This document shows, in pieces, positions 48,644 through 59,548 of a stretch of 64,000 nt of DNA (position 1 is its first letter; each line of letters opens with the position of its first letter). The position numbers and the translations under genes are program-made. The notes under the pieces were generated by a model. It was given only the letters and a program-made list of their open reading frames with translations, had not been told where the DNA came from and searched no databases. This DNA comes from Opisthorchis felineus (taxonomy: Eukaryota > Platyhelminthes > Trematoda > Opisthorchiida > Opisthorchiidae), in assembly GCA_004794785.1 (NCBI GenBank), contig SJOL01003826.1, positions 13,849 to 77,848 of the forward strand, written 5' to 3'.

Positions 48644-48757
48644 TTTTTGTGGAGATTTCGTCCTGTAAGCAAAGCCAGTCTATGCTGAAAAGCCGAGTGC
48701 TTCTCGGCTTTTCAGCATAGATTGGCTTGGCCTACAGGACAAAATCTCCACATGAAA
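48644..48757. repeat. Near-perfect inverted repeat (foldback hairpin)
   Basis: The left arm 48644-48697 and right arm 48703-48757 are reverse complements over about 54 bases with only a handful of mismatches, around a 5-base centre (TGCTT). The innermost 20 or so bases of each arm (CTATGCTGAAAAGCCGAG) pair perfectly. It reads as two head-to-head copies of a dispersed repeat whose single copies lie at 41.1, 49.4 and 52.7 kb. A foldback MITE or a recombination product would both explain it. Transcribed, it would fold into a long hairpin. Confidence 0.9.
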
Positions 48758-50103
48758 ACTCGAAAGCTACAGTTTTTTGCATTTCACTTAAAAATCAGTC
48801 AAATTTTGAAATTCACATAAGACGCTCTTGTGCATCTAACTTGAGACAAATTCTTGACCACGATTACTCAGTATTTCCATGGGTCCAGGAGAAAACAAAA
48901 GGCTTCAAAAATTAGACAGGGTTCCTTCGTCTAAAGGTTACTTTCCTCACGTGTCCGTGAAGCTGGTTCTGATCTGTGACGAATCATCGAGTGGTCCTCC
49001 CAAAATGAAGTAACCCATTAGAATGGTCGACTATTATTCCTCCTAGTTGTTTGTTTTCGGGGGAAAAGCACCGAATTTCCTTAAAGAAGGACTTAGGATG
49101 AGAATTGCTGAATTATCGTATACTATGAACATTGGTTCGTAAACCGCTCAAAGCAAGAATACCTACACACTCATAGAAAACATTAAGTAGCGTATTTACT
49201 TCGGCCTTTCCCCTTAGGTGTACTTTGTTTTATGAGAATTCCATTCATAATTTTTCTGTTCTCTTAAAGCAAAGGACTTCACTCAACCAACAAAACAGCT
49301 GTTCAAACTTTGCCTGGGCATCTCTTGAATGTTGGCAGTATGAAGAGATTCGAAAACTGCAATCGGGATTTCGTCTCATAGTTTAGGTCAGCCTATGCCG
49401 AAAAACCGAGCAGCACTGCATAGCTGTTTCATCCTAAATGGGAGTCACGGAAGTGCCCGCGTAAAGATTCTATAGGGTGATTCAAACTCGGAGCCGTCCT
49501 GTAACAGGACAAAGCCTCCTTTGGAAATTCTCGAATCTCGTCGCACTGCCAACAACTTATGGATAGCTCAGAGAGAAAAACAATTCATATGACGAGTGAA
49601 ACTTTCGCCGGAGAAGACGTTATTCAATAAGTTATTCAACATGAGCTTACGTGAGGTGGATTCCTTGATTGAAGAATGAGTGCTATTCAAGTGTCATCTA
49701 ATCACTGTGCTGGTTACCTACCCGTAGTGGAGCGGTGATGCGTTCAAACAACTAAATGGGAGGTTGCGGTTTTGAAACTCCTTCAGTTTTGTGACTTACT
49801 TACCAGTGATGATTTTCAGTAAGGATGAAACAGTTGTACAGTAGGCTTGTCTTTTTGTCCTATTCTGACTTCACTGAAGGGACGAAATCTCGATTGGAAT
49901 CTGTCGAACGATCCACAGGAGTGACCCCAACGTACGGTAGCATAATATACATACAGCGTATCGGGTGTTAAAGTTTGGCTTATTGGTAAACCCGTGCGCG
50001 CGAGAGAATTGACCAATCAAACTACCGAGGTTTGTGTGACTCCCGAAGAATGTCTCCCAGCTTCTAAACCAGGTTGAATTACTTTATTAGTCCGGCATCT
50101 TAC
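48758..50103. other. Spacer with a further copy of the hairpin-repeat arm
   Basis: At about 49373-49440 GGATTTCGTCTCATAGTTTA then GGTCAGCCTATGCCGAAAAA is a diverged single copy of the same repeat arm. Otherwise nothing is recognised. Confidence 0.45.
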
Positions 50104-50212
50104 CATCAATTTTGACTGACTAAAATCTGGTTGTACTCGTTTACCAGGATTTTGGGCTGAATCTGATGCAGTAAGTGTCTTGGCTTTAGTAAAGTATGAT
50201 TTATTTACAAGT
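50104..50212 (-). CDS. Candidate exon, minus strand
   Basis: On the minus strand a good acceptor (GTCCTCCAATTTCAG) and a strong donor (ATG|GTAAGA, phase 0) enclose 109 nt. The open frame, entered in phase 2, reads LVNKSYFTKAKTLTASDSAQ then NPGKRVQPDFSQSKLM. The composition looks coding. It may belong with the minus-strand candidates at 50881 and 53465, but the phases do not prove it. Confidence 0.33.
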
Positions 50213-50880
50213 CTGAAATTGGAGGACGTCTCAGTGACAAAATTGTTGAATAAGAATTGACGCATACTGCTGCCCTATGACAGACAGGCTGCTTATCGTG
50301 GTTATCTCATCGAGTCAAGTAACCCAATTTTGTCCTGAAATGAGAGGTGTCGTCGTGCAACCATTAAACTAGTGCTGACTTTGATGCGTCCAAAGTTTAT
50401 AATAACATCTGTTGGAGAACTTTTTCATCCACCAGCCGATATTTTCATGATTTTCGCCTCTATTGTTTTTTTCTGTGAAGTTTTGCAACAAAACATGTAA
50501 CGAAGTCTGTAATGAAAACACTTTCAATGGATTCTTGTCATTCTATTTGCAGATCTATGGTCGAGAAAAAGATGACTTTCATCCAGCTGAAATCTAGCCA
50601 TCAGCCGAGTGATGTGATTCCATACTCTCTCGAGAGTGTCGCTTATCCCTATGTGTGATTCATATCGCATGATGTAAATCAACATTTACTATCCGTGTTT
50701 GCAGGCGTTTTACCATTGCCCAGTTGATACTGGTAACAAGTGTTATTTGGTTTTCTACTGGCACGTCGACTGACAACTTATTTTCGATCGTTCGCATTCT
50801 GTTTACCGTGAATCCGAATAAAAGTTTCGGAGGCTCATTTGATTTCTTCGGGCCGTGAACCCTGCTTAATGTGTGGATCG
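50213..50880. other. Spacer or intron, nothing recognised
   Basis: No supported features. Confidence 0.45.
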
Positions 50881-51302
50881 TCAGTTATGTCTTTCTTGGG
50901 ACGACGGAACAGTGGTAATTCTAGGGATGTAATACTCTAGAAAATTATGTTGTTTGTGAAAAACGACAAAAAAATAAGTGGAGCCGAAGTAAACATGAGC
51001 CGGTGCAGTAAAGCATACTCCAAATGTAGTATAGCTTGAAACAGTTGGTGAATTTGCTGGAATACCTTCTAAACCGATGACTGTCCGATCTACTCCAGTT
51101 TTCTCCTGATAGACGAAGTGTGAATGTGCTTCTACGTATACTTTCAAAATTCCATCTGGTTGCGTCAGGAATTTTGGCCATTTTGAATAGCACATGTAGC
51201 AGCGATATTTATACAAAAGAGCCTCACTCAAAGTGATTGTGGTGGATGATAGCAGCAGACAAACAGTAGACGAGTTTACTGTTAACAAGAGTACCCTGTA
51301 AA
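50881..51302 (-). CDS. Candidate exon or ORF, minus strand
   Basis: The frame is open for about 139 codons down to a TGA at 50881. It can be entered (phase 2) from an excellent acceptor on the minus strand (CCCTCACTTTACAG). It reads YRCYMCYSKWPKFLTQPDGI then LKVYVEAHSHFVYQEKTGVD and later GVCFTAPAHVYFGSTYFFVV. It looks like a folded, beta-rich protein end, but I know no family for it. Open frames of this length also occur by chance here. Confidence 0.32.
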
Positions 51303-53464
51303 GTGAGGGTCTTACAATTTATCAGCAGATGTGTTTGTATAACCCACTGAAGAAACGAGAGGAAATCAAGCACGTTGATCTTCATTAGGTACGGTGGGCA
51401 TGATCTTATAGCGCACCGCAAACTTGGTCACCCACTGTTGACTAGGTTCCATTAGTTAAGGCCACCAGACTCCAAATAACATCTGTTTTCAGTGTTTCCG
51501 TGGTGCAAACTACCATCACAAAGAAGACTAGGTTGAGGAATTCCTTCACTGCTCCTTTATGTTTTTACAATAATGGGGGTTTTACTGCTAATTTGAATGC
51601 AGTATTCTTTTGCGTATGCAACTGAGGATCACAGGATATGATTTTTATCTGTATGGCATGAAACCACTGGAATTTCTCCTCTCACTCTTCATAAGAGACC
51701 GCTAGTTGCCTGTTTCTCGCGATTGCTTTAAATGCTTATGTTTCAACTGGAGAAATATCAAGAAGTAGAATTGGAGGTACCCTTCCGACGGTGTTTGGAA
51801 TTGGTATTCGATAACTGCTATGTCTTCGGTTTTATTTGTTCAGAGGTAAACATGCAAACGTTTTACACACATAAATTTGATGTATGGTCATCATGCAGCA
51901 GGCTGAAATAGAACACACATTCATGTTGTCATCAAGCAAATTGGAGGTATTTAATACACTAGGTCTGTACGGCATCGGTTGTAGAGTTATCATCCACTCG
52001 AAAGAAACTCGCAGCCCGTTGAAAACATATGCAATGAGATTACACACAGTTTTAGACCCCAAATGAAACTTTTGACGGTCCTTATACAAGGGTGCTTCAT
52101 ATTTTGTAGGTTTCATCAAAGTGGTTCGCTGCATTAACTCCAGTGTATAATTGTACTTTTACCGGAATGGAGTGTTTGCATTACTGCACAAGCGGTCAAC
52201 TGGGGTTGTCCTCCTCCAGAAAAGAGTCGGCTTCTCTATAGCCACTCGGGCCCATCCCTGTAGGTAGTCTTTGTTCGGGGAGACTACTGTAGATACGTAT
52301 ACTTCGTGTATCCCAAACCACTGCTGGTTTTTATACCTGATGGAGCTTTCCTCTGTAGTACAGCTCTGGTGTTCACCATCCCCACTCACTATTTCCTGTC
52401 CTCCCTTGAGGCAAGTGATTGGAAATGCCGCCTAACTCCATGTATTTCATATAGTCTAATCTGCTCAGTTGGCTGCGTATCAAGATGCTTTTGATTTAGT
52501 ACGTTTTTTCTCTCCTTGAAATTTTCATCTGGCCAGTTTATATGAAAAAAGTTCCGCAGCCACCAAAACTGAAATAGACAGGGTATTAGGACACGAAGCC
52601 TGCTGGGGGCGTTAGGGTATTTTGGAATTTTTCAGTAAAGGTTGTATCTTGTAGTTAGAGTTAATATATGCTGAAAAACCGTGAAACACAGTGCTTCTGT
52701 CTTTCCACCTACTTTTGCTAGTCTGTAACTCACTATTTTATCGCCAAACTTCAGAATTCCGCAAATGTACTAAAAACACTTTTCGCAATCACATTAACAG
52801 GGATGTTTAAGTCGTCCAACACGCGGGAAAACTTCATTTAACATTTGGCATTTCCGAACACAGAAAATTATTATTGAGATCGTCTTCAGCATCACTTTTG
52901 GACATTGACATCTCCCGCCGTCGTTGGCACTGTGCCTTATCGTTTAATACGAAAGCGAAGTGTTCATGAGAAAGGATATTTTTGGACAAAACGTGCAGCG
53001 TTGACATCATCGAGGCTGTAAATTTTCTGCATTAGTACTGTTTGGTCCAAAATTTACGCTTGTGTCCAATCGCGGAGCTTCGTGGTTCTTTCGTTACCCA
53101 TCGAAATCTCTGTGCTTGTTTCCAGGAGTAATGATTCAGCGCTAGTGCATTACCTTATTTACTTGTGATGATGATGACCAATGCTGACCTGAGAAAGATC
53201 TTCCTCATGTTAACTATACCTCTGGTAGGACAATAACGTGCATCCGGCTGTCCATTTGTGCAACGACTTCATGTGCTTCGTCACCAAGTAATTTCTGACA
53301 TGAAGTGGGTTTTCGAGTTTATAATAACTTCAATGAGATGTGCCTCTAACGTCGCTTTAAAAGGTCGCTTTCCAGAACTTCAGTCACGTCTGACGATCTG
53401 ATGTTTCTGAATGGTCCAGTGATTGTTCCACCGTCATGTAGAACAACAATGCTCAAGGACTTAC
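51303..53464. other. Stretch with one more diverged copy of the hairpin-repeat arm
   Basis: About 52650-52700 holds TATATGCTGAAAAACCGTG, a diverged copy of the repeat arm seen at 48.6 kb. No supported gene. Minus frames at 51832-52389 have no splice support. Confidence 0.4.
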
Positions 53465-53710
53465 CCTTTGATGATCTTGGTGCCGATAGAATAGTTTTAT
53501 CAGCCTGTCTTCTTCCAAATGTGTAACCATAACAAATAACTTGTTGTTTACACGAAAAATTGCGACGGCCCCGACTTGTGTACTTCTTCTGAAAGACCGT
53601 GAGCTGTTGGCCACAGTGGTCGGCGTTGTCGAAAATTCTGGTGGAGGAGGCGTTCTCAGAGGCACGAATAATACGGATGAGACGGTCATGGGAATAGAAA
53701 AAGCCAACAT
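53465..53710 (-). CDS. Candidate first coding exon, minus strand
   Basis: ATG (53708-53710) opens MLAFSIPMTVSSVLFVPLRT, a hydrophobic start that could be a signal peptide, followed by a Pro/Thr/Ser-rich part (PPPPEFSTTPTTVANSSRSF). Then comes RSTQVGAVAIFRVNNKLFVM and VTHLEEDRLIKLF. The frame ends at a strong donor AGG|GTAAGT in phase 0. The same frame is open about 70 bases further upstream, so it could be an internal exon instead. No family recognised. The plus-strand frame over the same bases is taken as the shadow because it lacks splice signals. Confidence 0.38.
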
Positions 53711-56285
53711 GTGGCCCACATTGTTAATGTATGTTTTGAAGTTTGAATCTGGGACTGTGTCCACTGGGCTACCAACCGATCTTTTGACTGGTCAGTAAAA
53801 CTTCTACCAGAGAATCAGGTTGACCAGAACCACGATTACCCTCCGGTTCAGATTCCTGCTCAATAGTACAACTGAACGGTATCCGCAAGGAAAGTATTTA
53901 CACCTGACGCTAAATCTATAGCTCTTGCTCAATGCGAAGCTCAGAAACAAATTCATTTGGATCTACAGTCAACAAGCGACACTCTGAGGGCCACCACAGC
54001 GCTGTGGAAACATAGGGGTAGGGATAGCCACAGATTTGTGAAAAACGCGTTCCAGTTGACATAATCATGGCGGCATATCGACTGCTCCTAGCTGATTCGC
54101 TACAATTTAAACACTATCTTGCCTGAGGGCAATATCTGACCAAGACTCCGCAGGCGCTGTGTTTTCAGTTCTTAGACGCACATACGAAATTTCCCAGAGC
54201 CCGCGGTCCAAAACTAGGAAATATTTGTAGAACTGCACCATGTGTTCGCATTTATCCGAAACCCTTAAAACTCCTTAAACATTTACAATCTTGTCAAATT
54301 TATTTTGAACATACTCAAAGCCTAGTTTGGCACGGAGTGCAATTTTTAACGGTCGTCATGACTCACTGTTAGGATGATGGTGAGAACTGGACTGGGCTAT
54401 TATTCAGAGCCAAAGCCCCACACTCATTGACACGCATGAGCACGGACTTAGCAATCACGATAAGCAGCCAATGTGGGTAATATGAAATACAGTTGTCACG
54501 AAGGGCCATCGATGGTCATTGGAATAAGATACATCTCGTAATGTTCCTGTTCTGCCTGACGGGATCGAGTGTTTCTGATGGTGTGCCCTTTTTGGGAAAA
54601 TCTTTCACCAGAAAGATTGCAAACCTTATGCAATTTGTCTGGGGAAGTTGCATTATCCACTGAATATTTGCGCTTTCTTGAGGGTGGGCATCATGGCCAG
54701 AGATCAACAATTGCGTCATTATCACAACACACATAAAGTTATATTTCGAAATTAGGTAACTTTGTAACCTCTGATCAGTGTACCGTTTGTAACAACATCG
54801 TACTGGATGAAATACTTTGCCCGTGGTTTCACTGACGGCCATAGATGTTATCTACGACGTCATATTCCAGCAAACCGCAGAGGAATACGGATGAAATGTC
54901 CCGAGTAGCCCTTCTCCAGCTCCCCTTAAATTGCCTTCATTTGAGCATTATATGTTTGGGAGAATGTGTATTTCATCTGTCAGTCCCGAAGGATAATATC
55001 GGCTGTAAGATTACACCTACATCCCAAGTTGCACTGAGCATGCTGCTTAGAAGCCGAGAATCCCTGTGTGAGGAGCTTAAGAATGAGGTGACAGACGAAA
55101 TGGATGTTCTAGTTTACCATGTCTACCCTAGGTTATGGGAACAGAGGTTTGCCGCCGGTGGTCGGCGTGCCCTAGATTGAAAGAAACGATCCATCTAGTC
55201 CAGAAGACCGACGCGAATGACGGTACGGTCCCGCACAGTCTGTCTTCCGTGTTTACCCGGAGTCCTGTCAAAACCTTATTGAGATCCATGTGGCAGAACT
55301 TGGGATGTTCGCTTAAGTATACCCTTTTGACTACATGTTGCGGAAATCGTAATCGTATTCAAAGATGAATGAAGATACTAGAGTCCAAGAGATTTCTGGT
55401 CATTTTCAAGTCTCGAACACTAAGACCCGGGACGTTGTCATGTGCACTTGGGATGAGAATGAATATAATACCTTATCTTGCCCGAAGATAACAGGTTCTT
55501 ACAGCAATACGACTGTGGTAAGGCCTCTGATAAAATTGTCTTCACAGACCCCAGTGGACCATTGGTAATTTCTTCCCACCTCTTGAGCTAGGAAGTTGTC
55601 AGCCGAGCGATTGACACGAGCCCAGTGGTGGAATTTTGCACGAATATTGCGCCGGGTGCGGTCACGCGCCTGTTCCTCATATTCAGGAAAGCCAAAACTG
55701 ACCGGACGTCCCCAGCAACCTCATCATTTTCACTAGCTCGTCCATCGTAGCCGGCTGATTGACTTGTTCACGGCTGGCTCATGTTTCGCTCTTGGTTAAC
55801 CGACGTCCCATAGACTCAAATTCTTAATGGTTGCCGATGAACGCATCCGCGTGGGCCTTTTCTAACAGGTTTTCAGCGGTGTAGCTTTAAAAAACTTGTG
55901 GACAGGTGATGCAAACTATGCGATTGAGGGCTACATGTGGTTATATGCACTCTAAAGCGAGTCAAAAACACTTCTGATCAACCGCTCCTTGTCAGATAAT
56001 TTAGTCATCAACGACTAGCCTAAAAGCCATAAATTTGAATCACTCCGGAGGTTTGTAACATGCATGCTGCGGTTGATTCCCCATAAGAATGAAGAGCCCG
56101 TGCAGCGCCATTTGGTTTCTTTTGTCTGGATCGCCTTTAGATGTTGAAGTAAACTCAGTCGACTGTTTTGTCGAAAGTCCAGATTCTCCCAACCCTCAGC
56201 TTTTCCACTGCACGGTTTCAGGTTCATGGTAGTCAGTTTACCTAGTCGGTGGACCACAACCATTCCCAAATGCCATTTTTGCATG
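53711..56285. other. Stretch without an established gene
   Basis: Plus frames at 54845-55180, 55135-55368 and 55365-55568 follow each other with small overlaps and look like one frame broken by shifts (for example SMLLRSRESLCEELKNEVTD). This suggests a decayed element or gene that I cannot name. The remainder shows nothing. Confidence 0.35.
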
Positions 56286-56490
56286 TTGTAGTGAGTTCGG
56301 CACGCATATCAGTATAAACAAACAAACTAAAAATTCAGAAGTCAACGTGGCGTATGTATTCAACTTGACATATATATATATATAGATATATATATATATA
56401 TATATAGCACTTGGAATATTGAAACAAGAGAATAGTGAATAGAGCCATGAATAGAGCATCAATTATGTTCATCACATCCGCCACACCTTG
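56286..56490 (-). repeat. 3' LTR of the gypsy element
   Basis: On the minus strand it shares GAACA...ATTGATGCT, then TATTCCAAGTGCT, GAATTCATACG-like and TGAATTTTTAGT blocks with the 5' LTR at 59549-59740. A TA microsatellite is present here but not in the other LTR. Ends are approximate. Confidence 0.75.
56369..56406. repeat. (TA)n microsatellite inside the 3' LTR
   Basis: TA repeat with one GATA interruption. The other LTR has GTGTATGTACG at the matching place, so the repeat expanded after the element inserted. Confidence 0.9.
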
Positions 56491-57627
56491 AATAAGCGTG
56501 TGAACGTTTATAATGTTTATAAGCAAATTGCATGTTTAGTAAAATTTGGAATAAAACGAGAATAATACTGAAGTGCTCCCAGAACAGAACGCAGTTCTTG
56601 TAGATTAGTAGGTGATTTCAGATTCACTAAAGGAGATGGACGGTTTGTATCGGGTTTCAAACTACTGCCATCCACAATGTAGCCGAGACATGCGAGTGAT
56701 GGAACTGCAAAAGTGCATTTACCAGGATGAATGGCTACATTAAACTCAGAAAACCACTTTAGTAAAGACAACAGACGCATATTATGGGTAGCCTTATCAG
56801 CAGCTTGCACTATGACATCATCCTGGTACGTCTCAACACCCTCGAAATCTTTTGTAATAGTAGTCATAAGTTGTTGAAATACAGCTGGTGAAACATTCAG
56901 ACCAAAGAGAAGGAAAACTTATCGGAATAACCCAAAAGGTTTGTTGATCACAGTATTACTAGAGGCTTCATCCAGTGGTATTTGAAGATAGGCATCTTTT
57001 AGATCAATTTTTGAAGACATACTTGAACCTAATAAACAATATAGTACATCTTCGGGCTCTTCTGTAGTGCATGTGCATTGTAGTAACCGCGTATTTAACA
57101 TTAAGTTGTAGTTTCCACAAATTCTTGGAGTAGTACCATTGGCCTTTAGTGGAGTAACTATCGGAGTTGCCCAATTTGATGATTCAACAGGAGTCAGTGT
57201 TCCTTTCTCACACATTGAATTTAATGCTTGACAAACAGGTTCACCTAACCCAAATGGAATAATTTGTCTCTTGAGAAACATAGAATATCCTGTAGCTTCG
57301 AGGTTCACCTTGGGTATTCGCATATCACCTGTAGCCTTGGGACATTTGAGTATCAGTTGTTTGAGTTCACTCTGATTTACAGAAGTCAGTAAAGAGCTAC
57401 AAGTTCGCAATGAGTACAAAACTTTGAGTCCGATAATCGATGGTCCTGAGGTTAGAACTAAAAAATTACAATCGATAAGGGTACCTTGGTGCAATCTCAC
57501 ATGGATGATACAACTACCAATTAGAGATACAGATTGTCCAGTGATAACACGGATATTAACTTCTGTAGGCACTATCACGACACTGGGGTAAAATGCAGTT
57601 ACATTTTTGTTCATATTCACACCACTC

Positions 57628-57800
57628 TCGTTTGAACGGTTGTCCTCCTGTTCTGGCGTAATTATTCCGGTGAGTCCACGCCAAAGGGAAGCACTGGACT
57701 CGAGTTTCACTCTTATTAGAGCTCATCAGCAGTGCATATCCAAAGGCCGTGCCAACATTTGAATCCCGGACATCTGACATGCGTTGGACGTTGGATTTGA
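57628..57800 (-). mobile_element. Hammerhead SINE copy nested in the gypsy protease
   Basis: On the minus strand the order is a B-box-like block (GTCCGGGATTCAAATG), GGATATGCACTG, the hammerhead core, GTCCAGTGC, and the tail GGAATAATTACGCCAGAACA. The same order is found in the copy at 13486-13665. It separates the two halves of the gypsy protease and so inserted after the retroelement did. The upstream border is not sharp (57790-57805). Confidence 0.75.
57691..57735 (-). ncRNA. Minimal type I hammerhead ribozyme, apparently intact
   Basis: Minus strand, 5' to 3': helix I arm GCACTG (57735-57730), core CTGATGA (57729-57723), stem II GCTC-TAATAA-GAGT (57722-57709, four pairs, one G-U), GAAA (57708-57705). 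Then comes a very short helix III with loop, CTCGAGT (57704-57698), the C of the GTC cleavage triplet at 57697, and the second helix I arm CAGTGC (57696-57691). All conserved core bases are present and helix I pairs perfectly. A helix III of only two or so pairs is typical of the minimal hammerheads described in metazoan retroelements and the schistosome SINE-like element. Activity is inferred; weak helix III may need a dimeric form. Confidence 0.82.
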
Positions 57801-57840
57801 CTGCGGAATAACGGACTCAACAGTGCCAGGGTCAACCATA

Positions 57841-59525
57841 AAATCATGTTCTGACCAGAAGCGGATATCGAAGTTTTAAAAACGTGCGGCGAATTTCGGG
57901 ACAAAATAGATGGAGAAAGAGTACAGATATCTTCACTTAATGCTTTCAGATCAGTATTAGAATCATAAGTTAAGTGACACACGTTTTTGGACTTACAGAC
58001 AAGTTGAATGTGTCCCGTGTTCCCGCAGGTCAAACACTCCGTTTGCCTGTGAGGGCGTGAATATCTGGAATGATTTCGTTCACAAAAGTCACATTTCTCA
58101 AACTTTTGAACAGTTGAATTAGAATTACGATCTATGAAGCGACGTATTGATGGATTTGGAGCACGAAAGTCTGTTCGAGGTTTGAATGTGTTGTCTATCT
58201 GCATCCTTGAATTATTTCTTTCAGAGTAATTTAGCAACACTGCCTCATCATCTCCGTTACGTGCTTCATATCTTCATACTGCTGACATATTTTTCGAATA
58301 GTCTAAAATTGTCAATCTAGATAGAGCAGCAGCTTCTGTTGCAATTCGGACAACTGAATACCAGCAACGAGTCCATCACATAATTGGTCTTCCAGTTGGG
58401 CACCGTAATCACATTTGGCTGCCTGTGTCTGCAACTGTAATACGAAGTCACGAACCAACTGAAAATTGGGAGCGCATCATCCTATTGAACCTAGTACTTT
58501 CGGGTGGTCGATTCACGCACAAGCCAAACTCAAGCAAATGATTGGCTGGACCGAGTCACGTGATCCATACCCGAACACACGGCTGCCTAGCCGACGGCTT
58601 AGCCGCTTAACGGATGCTTCCACCAATGGCTGTTCGTGGCTGGGTGGGCTGGTGGGATAAGCTTGAGCGCAGAAACCGGCGTGTTCGCGGTTGAAATCCG
58701 GGGGACGTTGCCCGGCTCCTTTTCGATTTTCCCTGTTAGCACGTTTCTTCACTGGACACCACTGCTTTTGCTGACAGTCATATACAGCATAAAAATATGA
58801 TTAACTAAGACGAAAGCAACTTAAATTTCCGAGTGAGAGAAGTTTTGGATATGTAGTTAAGTTTGAATCGAGATTTCCGAAAACACAAATGTCGAGTTCC
58901 TGCCAAACCTTTATTGGACGAAGTGGTGTGGGTAGACAGAAACAGGTTGTGGGAAGAAAGACAGGTCAATAGAGGGCATTTTAAGGTACGTGGGTACGTT
59001 TTGTGACGTTAAGTTTACGTATTCATTTACTGAACGACAAATTGTACATATTTTACGCGGAGAAGATGAGATCTCCTGAAATAAATTCCTCAAATTGTTT
59101 CAAACTATTTTCTCGCTCGCACTGACAGTCCACCTTTCCTTAATTTGTGCGCATTAACCATTTAACACGTTTTTGGCTTGTGCGCAAATGCAGTTGGAAC
59201 ACACGCGCTTCCTGGCTTGTGCACAACTAACCGACGAAAATGCTGACTTGTGAATGAATCGTATGCACGGCTGCTACGAAATTAATTAGTTTGAAGTGTT
59301 GCACAACTTTCTCCTCCAATGCATTATAAGAAATACTGATTGGAGAGTCAGGATATACTACATTTTTGACCAATATATACGCCGCCCTGCCAACAAAAAG
59401 TAAAAAATACTCCGTGAGTTTTTTATCATCCATATCGGGTTTTGTAAGACACCATATGTCAAACCATTCAACGTAATCTTCTACGTCTCGCGCAGTTGAA
59501 TTAACATTTCGGTGGGCATGATAAA
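57841..59525 (-). pseudogene. gag: Gypsy gag remnant, interrupted
   Basis: The N-terminal part (about 59525-59265) reads RDVEDYVEWFDIWCLTKPDM, then DDKKLTEYFLLFVGRAAYIL, YPDSPISISYNALEEKVVQH and FKLINFVAA. After a 0.7-kb insertion it resumes at about 58462 with VRDFVLQLQTQAAKCDYGAQ then LEDQLCDGLVAGIQL and KICQQYEDMKHVT, with stops and a shift. The nucleocapsid part (58110-57985) has KCDFCERNHSRYSRPH followed by ECLTCGNTGHIQLVCK. The second is a complete CCHC knuckle; in the first the last Cys is an Arg. Confidence 0.8.
58505..59230. mobile_element. Insertion within gag, possible TIR (MITE-like) element with a SINE-like head
   Basis: The gag frame is lost at both edges. CACGCACAAGCCAAACT (58514-58530) and the complement of GTTTTTGGCTTGTGCGCA (59169-59186) form a short inverted repeat, and a second similar GGCTTGTGCACAAC lies at 59214. 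Inside, 58635-58730 has a tRNA-like arrangement (TGGCTGGGTGG, then GGTTGAAATCC about 40 bases on), so a SINE may be part of it. A transposase was not seen. The borders and class are uncertain. Confidence 0.5.
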
Positions 59526-59548
59526 TTGCTCCAATAGCGACGCCAAAA

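Larger units (their letters stand above)
56517..57840 (-). pseudogene. pol: Gypsy pol: protease and partial reverse transcriptase
   Basis: The protease begins with VDPGTVESVI (about 57812-57840), where the catalytic Asp-Thr/Ser-Gly is Asp-Pro-Gly. It is then split by a SINE and resumes with VITGQSVSLIGSCII and SGPSIIGLKVL. The reverse transcriptase follows: SNWATPIVTPL, RICGNYNLMLN, motif A region SSKIDLKDAYLQIPL, then NKPFGLFR with an in-frame TAA at 56919-56921. The frame is open again through FGLNVSPAVFQQL and the catalytic TYQDDVIV motif to LRSVLGALQYYSRFIPNF, where the coding part stops at the junction with the 3' LTR. RNase H and integrase are missing. Confidence 0.85.

Noticed and set aside
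53541..53798. Plus-strand frame with ENSGGGGVLRGTNNTDETV
   Set aside because: It overlaps the minus-strand frame that has a consensus donor; the plus frame has no splice support.
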